Assembly: GCA_027049035.1 (NCBI GenBank)
Contig: JALTVI010000090.1
Span: 62,001 to 126,000, forward strand
Source of the DNA: Sulfurovum sp.
Lineage (GTDB): Bacteria; Campylobacterota; Campylobacteria; Campylobacterales; Sulfurovaceae
Length of the DNA: 64,000 nucleotides
Direction of reading: 5' to 3'
Shown: positions 25,876 to 35,100 of the stretch, one piece after another
Layout: the number at the start of each line of letters is the position of its first letter
Position numbering within the stretch: position 1 is the stretch's first letter
Program-made: the position numbers and the translations under genes
The notes under the pieces: generated by a model
The model's input: the letters and a program-made list of their open reading frames with translations, nothing else
Told to the model about the DNA's origin: nothing
Database searches by the model: none

Positions 25876-26778
25876 ATGACCAGTCAGGAATTCCTCCCCT
25901 ACCTCAAACTCGTCGGTACCGGTCCCAAGCGTAACCGCGATTTGACTTACGAAGAGATGCAAACCGTCATCCGTGCTATGCTCAAAGAGGAGGTCGTACC
26001 CGAACAGGCAGCGGCCTTTCTGCTTGGCTGGCGTGTCAAGGGAGAGAGCATCGAAGAGTTCAAAGCCGCGCTCGATGTTTTTGACGAATTCATCGTTCAC
26101 GACCCCAAACCGCACACGGTGGAGTTTGGCTACCCCTACGACGGCAAGATCAACAACCCCTACCTGCTTTCACTCATGGCACAGGCACTTGAACCCTTTG
26201 GTGTGGAGCTCTCACTCCACGGCGGTCTGCTGCAGCCCGCCAAAGGCGGCGTCACCCTCAAAGAGGTGTGCGATGCAGCACCTCTACCCAAAAACGTACA
26301 CTTCTATGACCGCAAAACCTATTTCCCAGAGCTCTACCGCTTCAGCGAACTTCGTGCAAGGCTGGGACTGCGAAGTTCTATCAACACCATCGAAAAGCTG
26401 CTTGGCATCACTAAAAGCGAAACGGCTGTCATTGGTGCCTTTCACAAACCTTTTATCCAAAAATACATTGCACTATACAAAGAACGCTACAAAAAGCTCA
26501 TTATCATCAAAGGCAACGAGGGAAGCCCGGAGATATTTGGCAAGTGTGCCATTACCCTTGTAGAAAACGATGAAATAAACGAATTCAAAGTCGACCCCAA
26601 AGATTACGGCATCGAATATGCCAAGTCGTTCAAGCTAATTACGCTGGAAGATTCTCTAAACCAGACGCTACACCCAAGTGAAAGTTTTATGAAACTGGCA
26701 CAGTTCAATGCTGCTGTGCTGCTCTTTTTACTGGGAAAAGTGCCATCAATTGAAGAAGAAATGAACAAACACTTGTAA
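25876..26778 (+). CDS. TrpD2/YbiB-like glycosyltransferase-family-3 protein
   Basis: A 300-residue protein resembling anthranilate phosphoribosyltransferase: an N-terminal helical domain (LTYEEMQTVIRAMLKEEVVPEQAAAFLLGWRVKGES) and a catalytic-like domain with LSLHGG, in place of the usual glycine-rich phosphoribosyl diphosphate loop, and LGLRSSINTIEKLLG. Relatives called TrpD2/YbiB bind nucleic acid and lack anthranilate activity. There are no trp genes nearby. The ATG at 25876 follows AAAAGGG. An FNR-type promoter upstream ties it to anaerobic or NO-dependent expression, which is unexpected for this family. Confidence 0.75.
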   Translation: MTSQEFLPYLKLVGTGPKRNRDLTYEEMQTVIRAMLKEEVVPEQAAAFLLGWRVKGESIEEFKAALDVFDEFIVHDPKPHTVEFGYPYDGKINNPYLLSLMAQALEPFGVELSLHGGLLQPAKGGVTLKEVCDAAPLPKNVHFYDRKTYFPELYRFSELRARLGLRSSINTIEKLLGITKSETAVIGAFHKPFIQKYIALYKERYKKLIIIKGNEGSPEIFGKCAITLVENDEINEFKVDPKDYGIEYAKSFKLITLEDSLNQTLHPSESFMKLAQFNAAVLLFLLGKVPSIEEEMNKHL

Positions 26779-26801
26779 AATCACTGTATTTATGCTACAA
26801 T
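26773..26801 (+). promoter_or_regulatory. Sigma-70-type promoter of the pilus operon
   Basis: TTGTAA and TACAAT are separated by 17 bp and end 35 bp before the first pilin-like gene; the -35 overlaps the stop codon of the previous gene. Sequence-based guess. Confidence 0.5.
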
Positions 26802-26836
26802 TTGGTAAATAAATTCACCTTATAAAGGATACAGAC

Positions 26837-27412
26837 ATGAAAAAACTTGTAAAAAAAGGGTTTCTTTCAGTTGCAACGCTCACTGCTCTGAGTACACAAA
26901 TGTTTGCAGCAAGCGGACAGACATCAGTGAGCTTCAACTTCCCCAATATCGTCATTCTTCACTACGTAAGTGACGTAAAGTTCGATGTACCTGCAACCGT
27001 CTTTGGACCTAATTCCGTTGCAGACACAACCCAGAAAGTATTGAACGGTTTCACTGCTCCAAACCTCAATGGAGATGCGGCTGTATCTGTAACCCTTTCT
27101 ACTGCACTGAATGGATACACAGGTACAATCAACAATGCATGGGCGGTACGTGCCATCACAACAAATAATGTACAAGTTCAGATCACGCTCGATACTGCAA
27201 ACGCTACAAACGGAACCAGTACAGTAACGCTTTCAAACGCAACAGTAGATGATGGTACAAACTCTGGTGCTACCATTCAATTTGCACCTCCGGGGCTCTC
27301 TGCAGCCAATGCCCACTATGGAAACGTCAATTTTAATATCGACTTTTCAGGCGTAACTACAAACGGCTTGCACCAGGGAGCACAGTACACTGTAACTGCA
27401 ACCGCTCTGTAG
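26837..27412 (+). CDS. Pilin-like major subunit of a chaperone-usher-type operon
   Basis: A 191-residue exported protein: signal peptide (about 1-24, ending MFAAS), then a threonine/asparagine-rich beta-sandwich sequence without cysteines, ending in alternating hydrophobic residues (QYTVTATAL), as pilin donor-strand-accepting subunits do. The family is not one I can name. It is first in a four-gene series with a second subunit, a PapD-like chaperone and an usher-like barrel, which is why I read it as the main structural subunit. Confidence 0.6.
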   Translation: MKKLVKKGFLSVATLTALSTQMFAASGQTSVSFNFPNIVILHYVSDVKFDVPATVFGPNSVADTTQKVLNGFTAPNLNGDAAVSVTLSTALNGYTGTINNAWAVRAITTNNVQVQITLDTANATNGTSTVTLSNATVDDGTNSGATIQFAPPGLSAANAHYGNVNFNIDFSGVTTNGLHQGAQYTVTATAL

Positions 27413-27430
27413 CAACAGTAAGGAAGAGGA

Positions 27431-27961
27431 ATGAAGCTTCTGCCTCTTCTTTGCATATTATGTCTCTCCCCTTTCACTCTCTATGGTTTTCAAGACTGTA
27501 AACTAAGGATATTGATCGATCCGGTCTCCAAATCTATCCGTGCCAACAAGATCACATCAAATCAGGGAGACGACATTGCCAAAAACAGTTTTACCATTAA
27601 CGGTATCACCGTCAACAACAATACACTTACACTCGATACAGTAACCGATTTAAGTCTTAACCTTGATCTTTCACCCAGTAAAGTGATACGAAGAGTATGG
27701 CGATGTGACTTTAAAAATAAGGTCAACAGAAACAATATTGTTGTAAAGTATACTCTAATCGCCTCCAACGGACAAAACGGCGGTATCAGCAGTGGCAATG
27801 CCTTCATTCCCACCGTAGTAAGCACAAAGAGACTACGATTTAGAAACAGAAGGAAAAGAGTACTCGGTGACATTAAATTCGTCTTTGACCTCTCCCATGC
27901 ACAGGCAACAGCCTCGGGAAACTATGGCGGTGTTTTAACCATTGAGGTATATGAAAATTAG
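27431..27961 (+). CDS. Second pilin-like subunit (minor or tip)
   Basis: A 176-residue exported protein with a signal peptide (about 1-19) and a beta-rich body. Two cysteines (QDCKLRI and VWRCDFK) may form a disulfide. The end GNYGGVLTIEVYEN is the typical last strand of fimbrial subunits. It begins 18 bp after the first subunit, behind a good AGGAAGAGGA site. Role as minor or tip subunit is inferred. Confidence 0.6.
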   Translation: MKLLPLLCILCLSPFTLYGFQDCKLRILIDPVSKSIRANKITSNQGDDIAKNSFTINGITVNNNTLTLDTVTDLSLNLDLSPSKVIRRVWRCDFKNKVNRNNIVVKYTLIASNGQNGGISSGNAFIPTVVSTKRLRFRNRRKRVLGDIKFVFDLSHAQATASGNYGGVLTIEVYEN

Positions 27962-27971
27962 GAATGTTACA

Positions 27972-28811
27972 ATGAATATAAAATCTATTATAAATACTAT
28001 GTTATATATACTCTTTTTGCAGGCTTCTCTTAATGCCAAAACAGTCACACCTCCACCACAGGTTGCCGTCTCTCCCAGCCGTTTCGAGATCACCTACGAT
28101 AAAAAAATGAAAACCTATGCGCTTACGCTTATCAACTATTCAGACCACAAAATAAAAGCACGTATCTCACTTTCGAACTGGACACTTGAAGGAGACAAGA
28201 TAAAAGAGCTGCCTCCCACACCCCAATCTCTTGACCAGTGGATGCTTATTACCCCTCTCAATGTCCGTGTAGCACCTCATAGTACCCAAACGGTCCGTTT
28301 TGCCATCAGACCAAGAACCAAACCTGCTCCCGGTGAGCACCGTGCCATGATCTGGATAGATCAGGTGCAGGATTCACAGTTTGAAAATGAAGGCATTCAG
28401 GCAAAGTTCAAGTTTGGTGTCGCTGTCTATCTGTATGTACCTCCAATATCACCAAAAGGAAAACTGCAAAAGCTCTCAGCTGTCAGCAAGGCAAAAACCA
28501 TAGAAGTAACACTTAAATTTTCCAACAGCGGCAATGTGCATGACAGATTCAAAGGAACACTCTCTTTATGGAAAGCGAACAGCCCACTTTCTGAAGAAGA
28601 AAGAAATGCTATCTTAAGCCAGAACATTAAAAATACCTATCTCATCTCCAAAGAGGCCGTACCTACAAAACCTCTACTGCCCAAAATTCAGCAAACAATC
28701 AAAGTTTTTCTAAAGAAACCAAAGAGCAAAGGACCTTATATCCTCTACCTTCATGGTGTATTTAAAGACGAAAAAGAATTTACCAAAAAACAGATTGTCA
28801 TTGTAAAATAA
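27972..28811 (+). CDS. PapD-like periplasmic chaperone
   Basis: A 279-residue exported protein: signal peptide (about 1-19), then an immunoglobulin-like domain with VAVSPSRFEITYD, an NYSDHKIKARISLSNW strand, and VAPHSTQTVRFAIRPRTKPAPGEHRAMIWI, which corresponds to the G1 strand and following turn of pilus chaperones, then a second beta domain. The start is chosen at ATG 27972; in-frame ATGs 7 and 10 codons earlier overlap the previous gene. Its stop overlaps the usher start (TAATG). The family assignment rests on pattern and context. Confidence 0.75.
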   Translation: MNIKSIINTMLYILFLQASLNAKTVTPPPQVAVSPSRFEITYDKKMKTYALTLINYSDHKIKARISLSNWTLEGDKIKELPPTPQSLDQWMLITPLNVRVAPHSTQTVRFAIRPRTKPAPGEHRAMIWIDQVQDSQFENEGIQAKFKFGVAVYLYVPPISPKGKLQKLSAVSKAKTIEVTLKFSNSGNVHDRFKGTLSLWKANSPLSEEERNAILSQNIKNTYLISKEAVPTKPLLPKIQQTIKVFLKKPKSKGPYILYLHGVFKDEKEFTKKQIVIVK

Positions 28812-31252
28812 TGCAACATGCTCTGCAGCACCTCATCCGACTGCTATGTATCACTTTTTGTATCTATACTGTTTCTCTGTCAGCCACCGAACCCCAGTTT
28901 GCAGCGCTTATCGTTGACGGAGAAGAAGTGGGTGTCGTTTTTTTTGAGCAAAAAGAAAATGAGATATTTCTTGAAAAAGATGTGCTGTCTGACATTCCGC
29001 AAATCACCGTCAGCGAAGCCAACAACACTATCACAACGCCCATTGGTACAGTATCTTATTCTTCTTTAGTTAAAAACGATACCGGATTTAGCTTGACACA
29101 ACTTGACAAAGTACTCAAAATCCAAAGCAAATACTCGGAAAAAGATATCGCACTTTATCTTGCAACTCCATGGAGACACTTGAGACATGGAGGTACTCAC
29201 CCCAAAAAAAGAGCAGATATCCTTCCAGAATCAAGTATTTTTAACGGTTTTCGTCTGGACAGTACCGTTGCATATCAAAATGAAGAACTGCTTCATCGAA
29301 CAGAGATGCAGCTCTCCGGCTATATGATGGATGGTATCACCCGTATCTCTGCACTAAAGGCACAAGACGATCATCCATATATCAATGAACTTATGTGGCT
29401 AAAAAAAGAAGACAGATACTCGGTACTGTTTGGACTCCAAAATACACAGCCTCATCTTCTGCTTCCCTATGAGGAGATGAGCGGTATTCAGGCAGAGTGG
29501 ACCAACTTTGATATGCCTGACATTTCTGACCGCATAGAGCCCACACTGAGGCCATCACTGGGACCTGACAACAGAATCATCACGGGGGAAGGTACTCCGG
29601 GTGGATCTGTCGTATTGAGAATAAATGACAAAGCTGTCTTGGCTGTACGTATCCGACTTGACGGTACCTATCGAATAGATATCAGTCAACAGAATCTTTC
29701 AGGAGCATCACTTGTCGAACTCTGGATTTACGAACGTGATCCCTTTGGGGCACCCACCAAAAAGATAAATTTGAGTTATCTTAGAGAAGAACAACTCTTG
29801 GAAAAAGGACAGTTCGCTGTACTTGCCGGTGGTGGGGAAAACGGGAATATATTCAACCAGAACATACCTGATACAGGTTCAAATGCAGTAGGAAATATAT
29901 ATGCACGCTACGGTGTGACGAATTCCCTTACGGTAGAAGGTGGTCTTATGAAAGATGCCAAGCAGCGCAACTATATGTTGCTTGCAGCCACTGTATCACT
30001 GGGGGAACATGTCACAGCACATGCGGCTATTGGTATGCAAAGCGATCATATAGCCTCTTATATGACACTCAATGGTCATTGGGACAATGACTACCTTACC
30101 GCAAGATGGAGAGAAGAGCCACAAAACTATAAAGACACAGACTACAATACGCAGGATGGATACATTGACTATGTGAAACAAATAAGCGATTCTCTAAGCC
30201 TGGGGGTCAATGGCAGATACTACCAAGGAAACGATAAAAATGTTACCTTTTTGTTGCCAACTGTACGATACAAGCCTTTTGCATCGCTTTCTATGACATT
30301 GATCCCCAACTATGACGGATATTACCGTTTTGATGCGCTCTATACCCCGAATGAAGATTTACGCATCAATTATACATTTGAAGAGGACGAACATCGACTT
30401 TCAATTGTGGATTATATTACAGATGAATGGAGCCTCTATTTTGACGGAGCTACCAATATAGATGATAAATACCGTTATGAAGCAGGTGTCACATGGCGTG
30501 ACGAGGATAGAAACGATCTTTATTTTGAAGCTGGTGTCATTTATAGTGAGGGAGATGTCGGTTTTAAAGCCAATTTAAGACATAACCTACTGCCAGGTGT
30601 ATATGCCAAATATGAAGCACGCAATGAACCTTTTCTTAAAAATGGTAGAGAATCGTACTATGGTGTCAACCTTATTGTCGACTTCGCTTTCATTCAGGGA
30701 AAATTCCATCCCACAGATGCACCTGAAATAGAACGGAACTTGAGAGGGAGTATTGTCGGAAATGTCTATGTAGAGGGGACAAAGACACCTGTTGACGCAG
30801 AAGATATCCAGATACTGGTTAACAACTCCCCAAGAAAAGCCGGGGAATCTTCCGGACGCTTTTTCATAGGCAACCTGAAACAGGGTATCTATACGGTCAA
30901 GCTTGATCCGTCATCCTTGCCGATGGAATACACACCGGTAAAAAACAGCTACAATGTCAAGGTCGCAGATGGTGCAGTGAGCACGGTCAACTTTTATGTC
31001 AACACCTTTTATGGCATTGCGGGTAAACTGCATGGACACAAGTCCAAAGAACCTGTAGAGATCGTACTTACTTCAAAAGCGGACGGCAAGGAGTACACCT
31101 CCTACACCGACCAGTTTGACTACTACCGTTTCGATGAGATTCCCCCCGGCAAATACATACTCTCTGCTTCAGATGATAGCATCAGGGTTTCACCCATAGA
31201 AATTGTCGTAAAAGATGACTTCCTTTTCGATCAGGATCTCTATGCCCGCTAA
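28811..31252 (+). CDS. Usher-like outer-membrane protein of a chaperone-usher-type system
   Basis: An 813-residue exported protein with signal peptide (about 1-25), an N-terminal periplasmic domain, a plug-like domain with GEGTPGGSVVLRINDKAVLAVRIRLDGTYRIDIS, a long transmembrane barrel region rich in alternating strands (about residues 340-630), and two C-terminal beta-sandwich domains (about 640-720 and 735-813) like those of carboxypeptidase-regulatory or Cna-B folds. This order (N-domain, barrel interrupted by a plug, two C-domains) mirrors FimD/PapC ushers, but the sequence is far from the classical enterobacterial families. Confidence 0.7.
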   Translation: MQHALQHLIRLLCITFCIYTVSLSATEPQFAALIVDGEEVGVVFFEQKENEIFLEKDVLSDIPQITVSEANNTITTPIGTVSYSSLVKNDTGFSLTQLDKVLKIQSKYSEKDIALYLATPWRHLRHGGTHPKKRADILPESSIFNGFRLDSTVAYQNEELLHRTEMQLSGYMMDGITRISALKAQDDHPYINELMWLKKEDRYSVLFGLQNTQPHLLLPYEEMSGIQAEWTNFDMPDISDRIEPTLRPSLGPDNRIITGEGTPGGSVVLRINDKAVLAVRIRLDGTYRIDISQQNLSGASLVELWIYERDPFGAPTKKINLSYLREEQLLEKGQFAVLAGGGENGNIFNQNIPDTGSNAVGNIYARYGVTNSLTVEGGLMKDAKQRNYMLLAATVSLGEHVTAHAAIGMQSDHIASYMTLNGHWDNDYLTARWREEPQNYKDTDYNTQDGYIDYVKQISDSLSLGVNGRYYQGNDKNVTFLLPTVRYKPFASLSMTLIPNYDGYYRFDALYTPNEDLRINYTFEEDEHRLSIVDYITDEWSLYFDGATNIDDKYRYEAGVTWRDEDRNDLYFEAGVIYSEGDVGFKANLRHNLLPGVYAKYEARNEPFLKNGRESYYGVNLIVDFAFIQGKFHPTDAPEIERNLRGSIVGNVYVEGTKTPVDAEDIQILVNNSPRKAGESSGRFFIGNLKQGIYTVKLDPSSLPMEYTPVKNSYNVKVADGAVSTVNFYVNTFYGIAGKLHGHKSKEPVEIVLTSKADGKEYTSYTDQFDYYRFDEIPPGKYILSASDDSIRVSPIEIVVKDDFLFDQDLYAR

Positions 31253-31260
31253 TGCGGACT

Positions 31261-32358
31261 CTATTTCAGCTTTCCGCTGACATCTTCAAACTTCTGCTTC
31301 GTAAGCGTATGAAGCTTCACGATCTTCTTGGCATTGAAGTCAAACTTTTTCATATCGAGCATTTTGATGTTCTGATCGTCGTATGTCTTGTAGTAATAAC
31401 GGAGATTCTTCGTATCACGCACAACTGTCAGCATTGTATAGTCAGAGAAGCTCTTGCCCTCTTCAATGGTTCTTGCCGCACCGACAGGGATATCGAAACT
31501 GTTGAGAATGTGAAAGACCTGCATAACACCCTGTTCTGCCTTTGCATCAGGGATCGTACTTCCGGCAAACGCTGCCGCTCTTACAAATCTTGACGGTGGG
31601 GTGAAGTCACCTGGAAGACCCAGCATACCTGCTCCCTGTCCCAGTGGCTTAAGCTCCACACCAAACACCTTTTTGGGGTCAGGCGTATTGGCACCCAGTG
31701 TCACATAGTTGCGCAGGTTGGTCATGTGCCAGTCGAATGTCGGTGAGTTGGTGATAACACCGATAGGGTTGTCATAGACCTTCAGCTTGCCGTCGATCGG
31801 CTCGAAAACGATGCTCTTACCTGTCTTGTCGTAAACGATGAAGTGGAAAGGCTGTACCTGCGGAGGGAAGCCCGGAGTGAGTACAGGTGAAATTGCCACT
31901 TCATTGTTCTCAAGCGCTTTTTTGACCTCATCGACCGATTCAAACATAGAAAGTATCCACTGTACAATGTCGGTTGAAGACATGGAGATGGACTAGTTCT
32001 CTTTGGTCGTAACGGAGTATTTCGCATACCCCGGGAAGTAGAAGTTGGCACATACCAGCCCCTTCTCGTTCATACCGTCAACGATGACATCGTAGTCGGC
32101 GATGATCATTCCCGCAGAAGCGTACTTCGCCGTCCACGTTTTCCCCGGTCCGAGTGTCGTCATACCGGTAAACTTGTACCCTCTTGGCACTACTGCGATA
32201 CTGGTGTCGATAAGTACACCGAACTCAACGGTTCTTCCGTTGATCGTAGCACCATCTTTTGTCTTGATCTGTACACCTGTACACGCGTCGGCTGTTGTGA
32301 AGCCAAGTGTCATTATCAACGCTGCAACCGCAGCGATCGTTCGTTTTTTCAAATTCAT
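31261..32358 (-). pseudogene. Linear amide C-N hydrolase (choloylglycine hydrolase family) with in-frame amber stop
   Basis: One reading frame of about 365 codons is interrupted by a single TAG at 31993-31995 without frameshift. The first part (31993-32358) has a signal peptide ending at Ala-Asp-Ala and the nucleophile cysteine in ACTGVQIKTKDG, then NGRTVEFG. The second part (31261-31983, internal ATG at 31983) supplies the rest of the Ntn-hydrolase fold, with GVITNSPTFDWHMTNLRNY. Three sense codons separate the TAG from that ATG. The family cleaves non-peptide amide bonds (penicillin V, bile salts, acyl-homoserine lactones). Split, the enzyme would need both parts to assemble; more likely it is inactivated, read through, or a sequence error. 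Confidence 0.8.
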
Positions 32359-32382
32359 ATTTTTCCTTTGTGTTAAGTTGGA

Positions 32383-33282
32383 TCAGAGATCACCAAATGG
32401 ATTCTTGATGATGAAATTAGCCTGAAGCATTATGGTAGAATCATTACCGATGTCATCAGGCGATATGAGCGTTTTCTGATACTCCGCCATCAGCATCACA
32501 GGCATCGGTCCGATCTTGATCATCTTCCCGATACCCAATGCGATCGGCAGGGTAAGCCGGTTGTCTTTTTTCGCACTCCAGTCATAGGTGATGTGCGGAG
32601 AGGCGCGCAGCTGCCAGGCGTTTGGCAGGTTTCGGACGATGAAGTACTGCATATCGGTATGGTTGAGGTTTTTGTCGTGCGCTCTTTTGATGATGGGGGT
32701 GTCATTTGACTTTCCGTCATCTTTGAATCCCCACCAGTGCTGAATGTGCGTACCGATCGTCCACTTGTCGTTCGCCCACAAAAGCAGTGCCGTTGGCCCG
32801 GCCTGATACTGGTGTGAACCAAGCAGCTCATTGTTCGATGTAGGGAAGATGAATGTCACCCCTGCCCCATAGGACCATCCAACCTTATTGACCTTTCCAA
32901 TACCCACCGGCAAAATGAGGTCACCAAAGTCCGAAGAGTCATCAAGATGGAAACCACCAATATTGTAACTCCCGCCAAAATCTGCCGTAGGACCTTTGAT
33001 GTAGGTAACGACGGGGCGCGCAAATGCCGTATAGCCTCCATCCAGCGGCACGGGAAGCACCGGCTGAAAGAGAGTTGTATTGATTGTCGGACTCCCCTCT
33101 ATCTTCTTGCCTTTTAGCGTTGTATGGTTGTACTGAAACGACAGGTTCCATATCTGTGCCAATGGATTCGCCAGCTCTTTACTGAGCTCCTCCATACTTT
33201 TCCCTTCCGCTGCGATGGCAGAGGATGTGGAGAGTCCCCAAAAAAACAGTGCTGCCAATACGCTACGGTGAAGATGTTTCAT
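32383..33282 (-). CDS. Outer-membrane transport protein (phenol-degradation MetA-like barrel)
   Basis: A 299-residue exported protein with a signal peptide (about 1-24, ending AIAAE) and a series of amphipathic strands (for example LSFQYNHTT, TAFARPVVTYI, WSYGAGVTFIFPTSNN). It resembles outer-membrane barrels annotated as MetA-pathway or neuromedin-U-like transporters. It lies between exported hydrolases, so it may bring their substrates into the periplasm; this is inference. Confidence 0.7.
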   Translation of the reverse strand: MKHLHRSVLAALFFWGLSTSSAIAAEGKSMEELSKELANPLAQIWNLSFQYNHTTLKGKKIEGSPTINTTLFQPVLPVPLDGGYTAFARPVVTYIKGPTADFGGSYNIGGFHLDDSSDFGDLILPVGIGKVNKVGWSYGAGVTFIFPTSNNELLGSHQYQAGPTALLLWANDKWTIGTHIQHWWGFKDDGKSNDTPIIKRAHDKNLNHTDMQYFIVRNLPNAWQLRASPHITYDWSAKKDNRLTLPIALGIGKMIKIGPMPVMLMAEYQKTLISPDDIGNDSTIMLQANFIIKNPFGDL

Positions 33283-33328
33283 ATGTGCCTTTCTCTATTT
33301 AACTGCACTTTCTGCTAAAAAGTGCTGC

Positions 33329-35089
33329 TTATATACCTATCTTTTTATAGACGACTTTGCCCTCTTTGATGGTGGCAAGCACCTCATTGTCTCTAATATC
33401 ATCGACCTTCTGCTTGAGAGGGTTGTTTTTGATGATCACGAAGTCAGCCAGAAGCCCCTCTTTGATCTTTCCTTTTCTGTTCTCTTCAAACACCTGCCAC
33501 GCAGGACCCGTTGTCAGCCCCTGCAGTGCAGTGTAGGCATCGACTCTCTGGTCCGGACCGATGATGACACCGTTGCGCGACTCTCTGGCCATTGCCGACC
33601 AGAGCACCCAGAACGGGTCAAGCGGTGTTACGTTGAAGTCGGTGTGGTTTGAGTAGACAATACCTTTTTCTGTCGCCGCTTTGACAGGCGAGATGAAGAA
33701 AGCCGCCTCTTTGCCGATGTTCTTGATATGCACATCCCCCCAGTAGTAGGTATGGAGCGTAAAGTAGGAGGGTGTCAGGCCAAGTGCCACATAGTCATCC
33801 AGATGTTCGGGACGCTGAAACTGTGAGTGGACAATGACCGTTCTTCTGTCATCTTTGGCTGTAATACCCGCTTTTTTGACCGTTTTGATCATCATATCTA
33901 TCGCACCGTCACCATTGGCATGGATATGCATAGGAATTTTGGCATCGAAGAGCTTCTTGGTAAGCGCGTCAAGCTGCTCCTGCGTCATGGAAGACTCACC
34001 CTTCCAGTTCTTCTGCCCTGCAGGTCCTCCGCCATGGTAAGGGTGGGAGACCAGTGCCGTTTTTCCCTGCGGTGAGCCATCGAGGGTGATCTTGCACGCC
34101 TGCAGCTTGAGCTTGTTGTTGTAGACACCGAACGGATACTTCGGATTGTTGAACCACTGATCCATTTCGGTAAACGCCGGCAGCGCCAGAATATCTATGA
34201 AGTTGCGCTCCTGGGAAGCGGCTTTTATCAGAAAATCTAGATCGGAAGTGTGGCTGAAGCCTTCGATCGCCTGCGTGTAGCCGTTGCTGGTATACATCAT
34301 CTGCGCAGGCTTCATGAGGTCGAGCATTTCACTTTCGCTGGGTTGCGGCAGTTTTGCGAAGATGGGAATGTAGGCTGTCTCCATTACAAGACCTGCAGGT
34401 TCATTGGAGTTTGGCATACGTGCAATGACACCACCGTCAGGTGTTTTTGTGTTCGCATCGATACCTGCCCACTTGAGTGCCTGTGAATTCAGCACGGCAC
34501 CATGCATCGAGACGTGGATGATGAGCACTTTTCTTTTGGGAAAAGCTTTGTCAAGGTCCACTTTTGTGATGTGTCTCTTCTCATCGAGCAGATCCTGGTC
34601 ATACCCCCACCCGATGATCCATCCGTCTTCGGGGATGTGCTTCTCTTTCGCAAAGGCTTTGAGTTTTTCGATGATCTGAGGAATGTTCTTTGCCGTTCCT
34701 ACAGGAGGGGCGGCGACATTGACCTGATTGACCATACGAAGTGCGGACATGAAGTGACTGTGCGGGTCCAGGAACCCGGGCAGCATCGTGTTACCCTTAA
34801 GATCGATCATCCTGGCGTTCGCGAACTTCTTCTGTGCCTCCGCCTTGCTGCCGACAAAGGCGATCTTTCCATCTTTCTCCACAACGGCTTCCGCATACTG
34901 TGGTTTGTCCCCATCCATCGTGATGATGTCGCCGCCATAGTAGAGCACGGGAGGTCTCTCCTGCTTGGGAACATCCACAACTTTATTTTCCCCCGAACCC
35001 GGTATGTAGATCTCTTTCTCAACCGCCTGAAGCGAGCTGAATGCAGCAAATGCCACAACAAGTGCAAATAACAGTTTTTTCAAATACAT
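33329..35089 (-). CDS. Exported amidohydrolase (YtcJ-like), first paralogue
   Basis: A 586-residue metal-dependent hydrolase with a signal peptide (about 1-22). Metal-site motifs include FLDPHSHF near residue 107, HANGDGAIDM and HSQFQRPEHL; the C-terminal WQVFEENRKGKIKEGLLADFVII is typical of the amidohydrolase-3/YtcJ group. The substrate is unknown. It shares the opening GGDIITMDGDKP with the next gene (GGDIITMEGDKP), so the two are tandem paralogues with an 11-bp gap. Confidence 0.88.
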   Translation of the reverse strand: MYLKKLLFALVVAFAAFSSLQAVEKEIYIPGSGENKVVDVPKQERPPVLYYGGDIITMDGDKPQYAEAVVEKDGKIAFVGSKAEAQKKFANARMIDLKGNTMLPGFLDPHSHFMSALRMVNQVNVAAPPVGTAKNIPQIIEKLKAFAKEKHIPEDGWIIGWGYDQDLLDEKRHITKVDLDKAFPKRKVLIIHVSMHGAVLNSQALKWAGIDANTKTPDGGVIARMPNSNEPAGLVMETAYIPIFAKLPQPSESEMLDLMKPAQMMYTSNGYTQAIEGFSHTSDLDFLIKAASQERNFIDILALPAFTEMDQWFNNPKYPFGVYNNKLKLQACKITLDGSPQGKTALVSHPYHGGGPAGQKNWKGESSMTQEQLDALTKKLFDAKIPMHIHANGDGAIDMMIKTVKKAGITAKDDRRTVIVHSQFQRPEHLDDYVALGLTPSYFTLHTYYWGDVHIKNIGKEAAFFISPVKAATEKGIVYSNHTDFNVTPLDPFWVLWSAMARESRNGVIIGPDQRVDAYTALQGLTTGPAWQVFEENRKGKIKEGLLADFVIIKNNPLKQKVDDIRDNEVLATIKEGKVVYKKIGI

Positions 35090-35100
35090 TCCGTTCTCCT

